Shown piece after piece: positions 33,266 through 41,304 of a DNA stretch of 45,122 nt; the first letter of the stretch is position 1, and every line of letters begins with the position of its first letter. The notes under the pieces are model-generated. The model was not told the origin of the DNA. It saw only the letters and a program-made list of their open reading frames with translations, and did no database searches. Made by a program: the position numbers and the translations under genes. The DNA is taken from positions 1 to 45,122 of the forward strand of contig JAUXUK010000028.1 of the NCBI GenBank assembly GCA_030680805.1, written 5' to 3'. This DNA comes from Sulfuritalea sp. (GTDB lineage Bacteria > Pseudomonadota > Gammaproteobacteria > Burkholderiales > Rhodocyclaceae).

Positions 33266-34207
33266 ATGTCCATGCTGATCGCCCAGGACCGCGACGCAGA
33301 AGCGCTGCGACGTGGCACACGCCGCTTCCTGCTGTTCGGCCTGCTGGCCGTGCTCGCCGTGATCGCGGCGATCCTGGTGCGCCAGGGGCTGTTCCGCCAG
33401 ACCGCGACACTGGGCTTCGTCACCGACTCGGCGCAGGACATCAACAAAGGGCAGGCGGTCAAGATCGCCGGCTTCCGCGTCGGCTCGGTGGTCGCCGTGA
33501 CGCTGCGACCCGACGGCAAGGTCGAGGTGGGGCTGGAGATCGATGCCGATCAAATGCGCTTTGTCACCCGCGATGCGGTGGTGGAGCTGCGCAAGGAAGC
33601 GCTGATCGGCGCCGCAACGCTCGAAATCGTGCAAGGGCCCGACCGCACCAAGCTCGCCGCGGATCAGGCCAAGCTGGCCTTCTCGCGTGGCGAGAGCCTG
33701 ACCGCCATGGCCGGCCAGCTGCGCGAACAGATCGCGCCGATCCTGAAGGACATCAAGACCATCACTGGCACCCTGGCCGACTCGCAACAGGGGCTGCCCG
33801 CCACGCTCCAGCAGGTGCGCGAAACCACCGGCGCGCTGCATACGCTGCTCGACACCGGCAATCGCCAGGTTGCGGGCGTCGGCACCGCCGCCACGCGCGT
33901 GCTGGGCAAGGCGGAGGAAGATCTCGCGCAGGTCGGCCGCACGCTGGAAACCACCAACAGCCGCCTGCCCGCCCTGCTCGATCGCACCCAGAAGGTGGTC
34001 GATCATGTCGAGAAGATCACCGGTGACGCCGAGACCAGCGTGCCGCCGATCCTGCGCGATGGCAGAGCGGTCGCGGCGGATGCCCGCGAAATCGTCGCCG
34101 GCGCCAAGACCGCCTGGCCGATCCGCAACCTGGTCGACGCCCCGGCGCCGACCACGCTCAAGGCGGACAGCGATCCGCGCGCCGAAGGCACTCATGTCGC
34201 GCGCTAG
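33266..34207 (+). CDS. MCE-domain (MlaD-like) lipid-transport protein
   Basis: A 313-residue protein with one N-terminal membrane anchor (about 21-41, LLFGLLAVLAVIAAILV). A single MCE domain follows (about 48-125): SAQDINKGQAVKIAGFRVGSV and the ALIGAATLEIVQGP strand. The long C-terminal helical part (about 140-290) looks like the coiled tail of MCE proteins that bridge the periplasm. I use the ATG at 33266; a TTG at 33251 is also in frame. There is no clear Shine-Dalgarno. The TPR lipoprotein gene overlaps its end by 14 nt. Confidence 0.88.
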   Translation: MSMLIAQDRDAEALRRGTRRFLLFGLLAVLAVIAAILVRQGLFRQTATLGFVTDSAQDINKGQAVKIAGFRVGSVVAVTLRPDGKVEVGLEIDADQMRFVTRDAVVELRKEALIGAATLEIVQGPDRTKLAADQAKLAFSRGESLTAMAGQLREQIAPILKDIKTITGTLADSQQGLPATLQQVRETTGALHTLLDTGNRQVAGVGTAATRVLGKAEEDLAQVGRTLETTNSRLPALLDRTQKVVDHVEKITGDAETSVPPILRDGRAVAADAREIVAGAKTAWPIRNLVDAPAPTTLKADSDPRAEGTHVAR

Positions 34208-35057
34208 GTCTCCGCGGCACGGATCGATCCTCGCCGCAGCGTTCGCAGCGCTGCTGCTCGCGGCCTGCGGCTCGGCGCCGAAAGTCAGCGAGCCCGCATT
34301 GCGCAAGCAGGCGCAGGAAGCCGAGCGCGACGGCGCGCGACGTTACGCGCGCGGCGACTATGCCGGGGCCGTGCGCCACTTCGCGGTCGCAAGCCAGTTG
34401 CAACAGAGCCTCGACGACCCCGCCGCCAGCGCACGCAATCAACTGCATCAGGCCCGCGCCGAACTGGCGGCGGCCCAAGCGGAAGCTGCGCTGAATCGCG
34501 CGAAGGGCATCGCGCATGCGGAATTTGCACTCGACGCCCTGCTGCTGCAGGCACAAGCCAACCTGACACTGGGCAAGCTCGCGGCGGCACAAGCGAATCT
34601 CGCCGCTGCCGCCACCTCGTGCGCGGCGAACTGCCCGCAGTCCGCGAGCCTGAACCTGCTGCAGGCTCGCGCGGCGCTTGCCGACAAGCGGGCAGCGGAC
34701 GCGCTCCGGCACGCCGAAACTGCCTTGAAACTATTGCAGGACAAGGACGAAGCAGCCGAGACCGGCAACGCCTGGCGCCTCATCGCCGCCGCGCGACTCG
34801 CCAGTGGCGATGCGCTTGGCGCCCTGCCCGCCGCTCAGGCAGCGCTCGACATCGATCGCCAACTGGCGCTGCCGGAAAAGATCGCCCGCGACTGGCTGCT
34901 GATCGGCGACGTTCGCAAAAAACTCGGCGCTGGCGATACGGCGACCGCCTATCAGCGCGCGCTGGATGTGGCGAACGCGGCCGGACTGCAAGAAATCGCC
35001 GGGGTTGCCACGCAGGCAATCAATGAGGTCAAACCCCCGCAAGGAAATCCACGATGA
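34194..35057 (+). CDS. TPR-like lipoprotein
   Basis: A 287-residue outer-membrane-type lipoprotein: lipobox LLAAC with Cys25. The rest is Ala-rich helical repeats of TPR type (ARRYARGDYAGAVRHFAVASQL, then KLAAAQANLAAAA, ADALRHAETALKLL, ALGALPAAQAALDIDRQL, DTATAYQRALDVANAAG). In MCE operons the fourth gene is often an auxiliary lipoprotein; this one may take that role. Bases 34915-34945 (residues KLGAGDTA) match the approximately 30-bp dispersed motif. It overlaps the next start by ATGA. Confidence 0.85.
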   Translation: MSRARSPRHGSILAAAFAALLLAACGSAPKVSEPALRKQAQEAERDGARRYARGDYAGAVRHFAVASQLQQSLDDPAASARNQLHQARAELAAAQAEAALNRAKGIAHAEFALDALLLQAQANLTLGKLAAAQANLAAAATSCAANCPQSASLNLLQARAALADKRAADALRHAETALKLLQDKDEAAETGNAWRLIAAARLASGDALGALPAAQAALDIDRQLALPEKIARDWLLIGDVRKKLGAGDTATAYQRALDVANAAGLQEIAGVATQAINEVKPPQGNPR

Positions 35058-35878
35058 AGATTTGCTCCCGCATGCTCGCCGGCCTATTGATGATTGCACT
35101 CGTCGCCCCCGGCATCGCCCAGCAGCCCGCGCCGCCGGCCCAGGAGGGTACCGCCGAGGAAATGAAGCCGAAGTTCATCTGGGGCCTGCTGCTCAACATC
35201 GCCTTCAAGTTAGCCATGTCGGCCTTCAGCGAGTGGCTCGCCAACAAGATCACCACCGATCTGGCCGACACCTCGAAACTGAACAAGATCATGCTCACCT
35301 CGGCCAACGCCGCCATCGTCTCGCTGGCCGATGCCGCACCCTTCGGTGCGAAGTCGGCCGGAGCGCCGGAGAATACCGTCGTCGGCGAACCGACCAAGCC
35401 GATCACTGTCGAAAACGGCCGCGAGAACTACCAGGGCGTGCATGTCGCCATCGTCGGCTTCAACCGCACCGGTGCCGTCACCGGCGTACAACCGGTCGCT
35501 GCCGGCTTCAAGAGCGGCGACCGGATCAAGCTCAAGGTATTGCCGACCTTCGACGGCCTTCTGGTGATCGAGAACATCACGCCAAAAGGCGAGCGCAAGC
35601 AGATCTATCCGGCGGTCGGCAGCCAGGTAGTGGCCCTCAAGGCGGGCAACGAAATCATGGTGCCGCTGGGCCGCAACGACTATTTCGAATTCGCCGGGGC
35701 CACCGGCGACGAACAACTGGTCATCACAATCCGCGACCCGCGCGCCTTCGGCGGCAAGGAATCCCTGGTGCAGGTAAGTCGCAAGGACGACAGGAACGGC
35801 TCCAGTTTCGTCCAGGAACTCACGCCGGGCACCTATCCGGTGATTTCGCAGACGCTGAAGCTGCAACACGGCGGTTGA
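35054..35878 (+). CDS. Exported protein with DUF4384-like domain
   Basis: A 274-residue protein with a signal peptide (about 1-22, ending GIAQQ). A hydrophobic helix at 43-65 (FIWGLLLNIAFKLAMSAF) could contact the membrane. The C-terminal half (about 150-270) resembles DUF4384: FKSGDRIKLKVLPTFDGLLVI, a basic turn, and VALKAGNEIMVPLG. The caspase-like protein in the same operon carries a DUF4384 domain too, so the two may recognise similar partners. It is the last coupled gene of the operon (ATGA overlap with the lipoprotein). Confidence 0.78.
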   Translation: MKICSRMLAGLLMIALVAPGIAQQPAPPAQEGTAEEMKPKFIWGLLLNIAFKLAMSAFSEWLANKITTDLADTSKLNKIMLTSANAAIVSLADAAPFGAKSAGAPENTVVGEPTKPITVENGRENYQGVHVAIVGFNRTGAVTGVQPVAAGFKSGDRIKLKVLPTFDGLLVIENITPKGERKQIYPAVGSQVVALKAGNEIMVPLGRNDYFEFAGATGDEQLVITIRDPRAFGGKESLVQVSRKDDRNGSSFVQELTPGTYPVISQTLKLQHGG

Positions 35879-35924
35879 GCGAAGCCGCACAGTCCCGAAC
35901 CCGCACAGAACACGGATCACGACA

Positions 35925-36344
35925 ATGATCGAAACCGCACGAGGCACGGTGCACGAATGGCAGCGCGACCACATGGGCCACATCAATGTTCGCGCCTACA
36001 TGGAGTTCTTCGAGGAGGCGTGCTGGCAGTTCTATGCCATGCTCGGCATGACGCCCTCGCTGCTGCGCAGCGGCGCCCTGCATCTGGCGGCGGTGCAGCA
36101 GAACATCAGCTACCGCAAGGAACTCTACCCCGGCGACACCGTCATGGTGCGCACCGGCGTGCTGGAAATGCGCGAAAAGGTGTTGCGCTTCCGCCATGAG
36201 CTGGTGAATACCGAAACGGGCGACATCTGCGCGGCCTGCGACTTCACGGTGGTCTGCCTCAACCCGGAAAGCCGCAAGTCGCAGGCCTTTCCGCCGGAGG
36301 TCGCAGCACGTGCCGGCGAACTGGTCCTGCCCGCAACAACCTGA
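35925..36344 (+). CDS. Hot-dog acyl-CoA thioesterase (4HBT type)
   Basis: A 139-residue single hot-dog thioesterase. The N-terminal DHMGHINVRAYMEFFEEA matches the 4HBT/YbgC family motif with its catalytic Asp, and SYRKELYPGDTVMVRTGV is the typical second strand. It follows the DUF4384 gene by 46 nt on the same strand and precedes another thioesterase by 23 nt. Substrates would be acyl-CoA or acyl-ACP; chain length cannot be told. Confidence 0.87.
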   Translation: MIETARGTVHEWQRDHMGHINVRAYMEFFEEACWQFYAMLGMTPSLLRSGALHLAAVQQNISYRKELYPGDTVMVRTGVLEMREKVLRFRHELVNTETGDICAACDFTVVCLNPESRKSQAFPPEVAARAGELVLPATT

Positions 36345-36367
36345 AACTGCATCCGGCCCCGCCCCCC

Positions 36368-36856
36368 ATGAAAAAGCTTCCCGCAACAGAAACCGTGATC
36401 GAGTTCGAGCCGGAATTCATCACCGGCCTGACCCGAATTTTTGAAGAAATGATTGTCTTCAACCAGGTCCTCGGCCTCAAGGTCACGTCCATCAAGGCCG
36501 ACCGCGTCACCGGCCGCATCGACATGCGCCATGAACTGATCGGACACTACAGCTTCAACCGCATCCACGGCGGCGTCATCAGCGCCGGGCTCGACGCCAT
36601 GGGCGGGCTGGCGGTGATGGCGGCCATCGGCGCGCGGCACATGGATGAGGAGCCGTCACAACGGCTTCACCGCTTCAGCAAACTGGGCACCATCGACCTG
36701 CGGATAGATTACCTGCGCCCCGGCATCAGCGACCACTTCGAACTGCGGGCGGAAGTACTGCGCCTCGGCTCGCGCGTGGCGACGACCCGCATGGAATTTC
36801 TCGGCGCCGACGGCAAACTGCTGTCGACCGGGGCGGGGGCGTATATCGTTTCGTAA
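36368..36856 (+). CDS. PaaI/YigI-like hot-dog thioesterase
   Basis: A 162-residue hot-dog protein of the PaaI/4HBT subgroup, recognised by NRIHGGVISAGLDAMGG (the HGG motif) and IDLRIDYLRPG. About 25 extra N-terminal residues precede the fold. It lies 23 nt after the other thioesterase, so the pair is probably co-transcribed and may act on related acyl thioesters. It converges with the second caspase-like gene, whose stop is 35 nt away. Confidence 0.85.
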   Translation: MKKLPATETVIEFEPEFITGLTRIFEEMIVFNQVLGLKVTSIKADRVTGRIDMRHELIGHYSFNRIHGGVISAGLDAMGGLAVMAAIGARHMDEEPSQRLHRFSKLGTIDLRIDYLRPGISDHFELRAEVLRLGSRVATTRMEFLGADGKLLSTGAGAYIVS

Positions 36857-36891
36857 AACGGGTTCAGTCGCGCAAGCGGGCGTTCAGAGTT

Positions 36892-38658
36892 TCAGCGCGG
36901 ACCACGACGGATTGCGCTGAGTTCGAGGGTCTCCTTGAACTTGGTTCTGTTTCCCATCAACTGTGCGCTCTGCTTCAGGAGACGGCGCTGCTCCTTCGAA
37001 TACCAGACCGTCACCGGGCCGGTGACGCTCCCCATCGCGTTGCCCATTCTGATCCAGCCTTCCAGGCGAATGGCGTCGAAGGTACCCGCCGCCACTGTTA
37101 ACTTTTCGTTCCCCGCTATCTTCAGGCTGAGTCGGCAAAAAGATCCTGAGGCAGTACAAAGACTCTTCCCGCCCTCAATCAACAGTTCGGGAAACTCGTT
37201 TCCGTTCCAGTGTGGTGCAAACATGAACTCGGACTCATTCGGCGTCGCCAGCGCCATTGCTTGCTCGCCAAAGACCCAGTCCAACGCCGGCTTGCCATTC
37301 CAGACAATCTCCTCGAGTACTCCGTCCGAAGAGGCCGCCTTGACTCGCAGCACCAGTTTCTGCTTCTTGCCGAATAGTTCGTCACTGGCAAGATATTCCC
37401 ACTCGTCGCCCGCGGCACTCGAGAGAGAGGCGAGCATTTGCTCCGATGGCTTTGAACCGGCACCGGCGTTTATGGTTGGCGCAATTGATGCCAACTGGAT
37501 CGGCTTCTCGGCAATCGGTTTCTGAACCTGGGCGACAACAGCCACGGGGGCCGCAACCGGCGCCGGCGCTCCAGTTGCGGCGAGCCGTGCCGCACGCTCG
37601 GCTTCCAGCGCCGCATTCTGTTTGGCCAGCGCCTCCTTCAGCATCCTGTCCATCGACGCCTGCATTTCGGCCCGCTCCTTCGCCGCCTGCTCGCCGGCCT
37701 TCTTGAGCGCTTCCGCCATGGCGCGATCGTTGGCCGCCTGTTGCGCCTTGAGGGTTTGCTGGAGTTCCGCCTTTTCCTTGGCGGCCTGTTCGTTGGTGCG
37801 CCGCATGGCATCCAGCACGGCCCTCTCGACGGCCTCCTGCTGGGCCTTGGAGTTGTCTGTCGGATCGGCCGGCTTGAAATAGAAATCGCCATCAAGCGAG
37901 CCATAGCGCCAGGGTTCCTGCTGGCCCTTGGTCTCGGCCTTGACGCCCTGCTGCACGCGGCGCAGCAGTTGTTCGATTTCCACCCCAGCCGGATTTTCCA
38001 GTGCGGCCAGCAAGGCATTGGTATAGGGACTGTGCTTGCCGTCGCCATCGGCGGCGGTGTTGCCGTGTTTGGTGGCGAAGGAGATCAGCGTGCCGGTGGC
38101 TTCCACGGGTGCCGCCATGCCGCGCGCGGCGCCGCGGCTGAAGCTGCGCGACAGCGGGTTGTCGCGACAGGCGTCAAAGAACACCAGCTTGACCCGCGCA
38201 TCGCCCATGTCGTCGATAACGTCGTCCATCCTGACCATGTCGCGCTTGAGATCCTTTTCGCTTCTCGGGTTGGCGTCGATCGGCACGAGATAGTTGCTGC
38301 CGCCCACCTGTATGCCGTGTCCGGCATAGAACAGCGCGGCGACCGTGGCCTTTTCCGCCTTGCCGCTGAAGCGTCGCAGCATCCCGTCGATGTCGGCCTT
38401 GGTCGCGTCAAGCTTGAGTTCGACGTCGAAGCCCAGTTTTTTCAGGGCACCGGCCATGACCGTTGCGTCGTTCTTGGGATTGGTCAGCGCGCCGGACGGA
38501 TAGTTGCTGTTGCCGATGACGATGGCCACCCGGCCGCCCTTTTCCTGCGCGGCCGCCACGGTGAGGGTGCGCGTTGGCTCGGCACTGCCTCCCAGGCCGG
38601 AGAATATGCCCTGGATGCCCACAAGAACGAGAAAGGAAAACCACCTGAAGCGTTGCAT
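36892..38658 (-). CDS. Second caspase-like protease, with coiled coil and C-terminal DUF3108-like domain
   Basis: A 588-residue secreted protein. A signal peptide (about 1-27) precedes a caspase-like domain (about 40-270) with dyad His114 (FYAGHGIQ) and Cys164 (FFDACRDNP), the DACRDNP type common in bacterial caspase homologues. Residues about 270-365 are a charged coiled coil (KKAGEQAAKERAEMQ). The C-terminal 160 residues resemble DUF3108 (VAAGTFDAIRLEGW, VWYSKEQRRLLKQS). I use the ATG at 38658; a GTG at 38667 is also possible. It is on the opposite strand from the caspase in the operon and belongs to a different caspase subgroup. Confidence 0.88.
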   Translation of the reverse strand: MQRFRWFSFLVLVGIQGIFSGLGGSAEPTRTLTVAAAQEKGGRVAIVIGNSNYPSGALTNPKNDATVMAGALKKLGFDVELKLDATKADIDGMLRRFSGKAEKATVAALFYAGHGIQVGGSNYLVPIDANPRSEKDLKRDMVRMDDVIDDMGDARVKLVFFDACRDNPLSRSFSRGAARGMAAPVEATGTLISFATKHGNTAADGDGKHSPYTNALLAALENPAGVEIEQLLRRVQQGVKAETKGQQEPWRYGSLDGDFYFKPADPTDNSKAQQEAVERAVLDAMRRTNEQAAKEKAELQQTLKAQQAANDRAMAEALKKAGEQAAKERAEMQASMDRMLKEALAKQNAALEAERAARLAATGAPAPVAAPVAVVAQVQKPIAEKPIQLASIAPTINAGAGSKPSEQMLASLSSAAGDEWEYLASDELFGKKQKLVLRVKAASSDGVLEEIVWNGKPALDWVFGEQAMALATPNESEFMFAPHWNGNEFPELLIEGGKSLCTASGSFCRLSLKIAGNEKLTVAAGTFDAIRLEGWIRMGNAMGSVTGPVTVWYSKEQRRLLKQSAQLMGNRTKFKETLELSAIRRGPR

Positions 38659-38741
38659 CCGGATCACAGGCGAGAGTTTTTACAAGTCGCGAATAATACC
38701 CCTAAATAGTCCAAGGAGATATTTCGCCATCCGCGGAATCG

Positions 38742-40733
38742 CTACACCCTGAATACCGCCACCGCCTCGCGCAGTTGATGCGCCAGCCCGTCGAGTTCGG
38801 TCGCGGTCCGGCTGTTGGTCGCGGCGGTGGCGCTATTCTCTTCGGTCATGCGGGCGATGGTTTCCACGCTTTCGGCGATGTGATGCATTGAGGCATCCTG
38901 CGCGTTGAGCGCGCTGGAAATGCTCAGCACGTTGCTCTCGACCTCACGCGAACCTTCGCCGACACGCAGCAACGCCGACTCGGTGCGGCCGACCAGTTCC
39001 AGGCTGGCGCCGGCCTGTTCGTTGGCCTGCTGCATGCCGCTCACCGTGACGTTGATGCCCGCTTGAATGCCAGAGATCAACTTCGCAATCTCGTCGGTTG
39101 CCTTGGCAGTGCGCTCGGCGAGCTTCCTCACCTCGTCGGCGACCACCGCGAAGCCGCGACCCTGTTCGCCGGCGCGGGCGGCCTCGATGGCGGCATTCAG
39201 CGCCAGCAGGTTGGTCTGGTCGGCGATCTCCTTGATCACCTGCACGATACCGCCGATTTTCTGCGAGCTCTCATCCAGTCGCTCGACGCTGCTGCCCGAT
39301 TCGCGGATCAGGCTGGCGATGGAATTCATGTTGCCGACGGTCTCCCGCATCACGGCGAGCGCCTGCTCATTGTCCTCCCTGGCCCGATTGACGACTTCCG
39401 CCGCCGCGCGTGCGCTGGCCGCCGTTTCGCTGACGTTGACCGATGCCTGCTCCACGGCAGCAGCCACCGAAGCCGTAGCGCCGGATTGAACGGCCGAACT
39501 CGCCGTCACCTGCTGGCTTGAGGCCGCCAGGGCGTCGGCGGCCTGGGTGATCCGTTCGCTGGAACTCTTGGTATCGACGATGATGCCGCGAAACTTGTCC
39601 ATCAGATGGTTGAACGCCTCTCCGGTGCGCTGCACTTCGATCGCCCCGGCTTCCGGCATGCGGCCGGTGAAGTCGTTTGCGGCAATCGAGCTCTCGGCGG
39701 AACGGACCACCCCGTGCAGCGGCACGGCAATGCCTTTCGCCATCCACAGCGAAATGCCGACGGTCAGCGCGACGGCCAACGCGCCGAGCAGAAGGTAGGC
39801 AATGAACATGCTGCGGCTGGCATTCAGGAAAGTTGTGGCACCGGCAACGATGTTGCGGGCAAGCTGGCTTTCGACTTCGCGCATGCCATCGATCTTGCCG
39901 GTGATGGTCTTGAACCAGGCGGTTGCATCGACATCGAAGCCGCCTTCCGCGGATTTCTCCGCCATCACTGCGCGCAGGCGCTCCACTTCCTTTGCCGGAG
40001 CTCCGCCAAGTACGGCGTCGAGTGCCGCCCTTTCCGCGTCGTCGGCAATGCCGCGGAATGCGGCCAGATACGCTTCCTGGCGGCTGATCTTGTCCAGGAT
40101 GCCCCGGTACTGCGCCGGATCGACTTTGTTCGCGGCAAATCCCGCGGTAGCCAGGGCGCGTTCCAGTCCGGCGTTTTCCTTGGCGTGAATGAGGTTGTGA
40201 TAGGCGATGGTCTTCTGCGTGATCGCGGATTCCTTGCTGAATTCAACGCTGGTGCCGATCGCCGCCATGAGGGCGCCGATGGTCGTCGTGTAATAGCCCA
40301 CCCCTTCGGCGACGGGCAGGACCAGTCCGCCGGCACGGCTGCGCAGGGAGGCGAGTCCGTCGAGTTGCGTCTTTGCCGCGGTGACCGCCCGGCCCAGTGC
40401 CGCCATGTCGCCGACATCGAGCGCGTCGAGTTCGCGTTTGTAGGCGGTCACGCGTTCATCCGTCTTGCCGCGGACACCGGGCAGCACATCGGCGAATTTC
40501 TGGCCCTTGGACTGCAGAAAACCCGCCGTGGTACCCCGTTCGATCTGCAGCACATGGATCAGGTCACCAGCACTGACCGCCGCCGCCATCACGCGCTGGG
40601 TGCGCTGCGAGTCCTTGTAATCGGCAAAGTTGTGCCGTACCTGCAGCGCCAGCGCCACCACCAAAGCAAGGAGCGGAATGGCGACCAGAATGGACAGGAG
40701 CTTGCTGATGGATGAATCTTTCATGATGGACAT
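38742..40733 (-). CDS. Methyl-accepting chemotaxis protein with NIT sensor domain
   Basis: A 663-residue chemoreceptor. A membrane helix (about 10-30), a periplasmic helical NIT domain (about 45-300, [14 protein letters not shown], known in nitrate/nitrite sensing), a second helix (about 310-332), a HAMP-type linker, and the MCP signalling domain with the conserved tip [22 protein letters not shown]. The ligand may be nitrate or nitrite, by family only. It lies 94 nt downstream of the cupin gene on the same strand. An AAGGGAG Shine-Dalgarno precedes the ATG at 40733. Confidence 0.93.
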   Translation of the reverse strand: MSIMKDSSISKLLSILVAIPLLALVVALALQVRHNFADYKDSQRTQRVMAAAVSAGDLIHVLQIERGTTAGFLQSKGQKFADVLPGVRGKTDERVTAYKRELDALDVGDMAALGRAVTAAKTQLDGLASLRSRAGGLVLPVAEGVGYYTTTIGALMAAIGTSVEFSKESAITQKTIAYHNLIHAKENAGLERALATAGFAANKVDPAQYRGILDKISRQEAYLAAFRGIADDAERAALDAVLGGAPAKEVERLRAVMAEKSAEGGFDVDATAWFKTITGKIDGMREVESQLARNIVAGATTFLNASRSMFIAYLLLGALAVALTVGISLWMAKGIAVPLHGVVRSAESSIAANDFTGRMPEAGAIEVQRTGEAFNHLMDKFRGIIVDTKSSSERITQAADALAASSQQVTASSAVQSGATASVAAAVEQASVNVSETAASARAAAEVVNRAREDNEQALAVMRETVGNMNSIASLIRESGSSVERLDESSQKIGGIVQVIKEIADQTNLLALNAAIEAARAGEQGRGFAVVADEVRKLAERTAKATDEIAKLISGIQAGINVTVSGMQQANEQAGASLELVGRTESALLRVGEGSREVESNVLSISSALNAQDASMHHIAESVETIARMTEENSATAATNSRTATELDGLAHQLREAVAVFRV

Positions 40734-40827
40734 GCCTGGTTCGCTCCCTTAATCGATCTTCTCTTGTGGACCCGGTGTCCGGGTGTCGCAGTGCCGTCCG
40801 TCTGGTGATTCGCGGCCTGCGCATCTA

Positions 40828-41304
40828 TTACTTAAATAATACACGGCTTTTGAGGGCCTCCAGGTAGGACGCCGCCCCGGGTGCGTTCTCAGCCGGCGCC
40901 CACGCGGCCTTCTCCGCGGCCGCAAACGGAAGGTAGGGCCCGGCCTTGGCTTCGAGGAACACCGTGTCGGGTTCCAGTGCCACGGCCGTATGCCATGTGC
41001 CGTGGGCAATATCGACGCCTATCGCCGCCTCGCCAGCGCCGACTTTTTCACTCCGCACCACCTCGCCGGCATCGTTGAATATGAACAGGCCCAGCGCGCC
41101 GCGCAGCACGACGAAGGTCTCGTCCTTGTTCGGATCGAGATGGCGATGCGGCGGGATGTAGGAATCCGGCTGCATGGCATTGAGCAGGCGATGCCCCGGA
41201 TGGTCGTCCGTCGGATGGAAGTTGCGATTCTTGCGTCGGCGCGGGCTGGCGGTCGCTTCGGCACAGAGCTCATCCAAGAGGGCGTCGTCGATCAGCGTGA
41301 TCAT
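40828..41304 (-). CDS. WbuC-family cupin metalloprotein
   Basis: A 158-residue cupin. The metal-binding residues are PPHRHLD with ETFVVLRG, and HGTWHTAVAL provides the last histidine, the arrangement of the WbuC family. The family is linked to polysaccharide loci in some bacteria, but the reaction is unknown. Its ATG overlaps the dnaE stop by 4 nt (ATGA), so it is translated from the dnaE mRNA. Bases 41021-41050, which encode KVGAGEAAIG, match the approximately 30-bp dispersed motif. Confidence 0.85.
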   Translation of the reverse strand: MITLIDDALLDELCAEATASPRRRKNRNFHPTDDHPGHRLLNAMQPDSYIPPHRHLDPNKDETFVVLRGALGLFIFNDAGEVVRSEKVGAGEAAIGVDIAHGTWHTAVALEPDTVFLEAKAGPYLPFAAAEKAAWAPAENAPGAASYLEALKSRVLFK

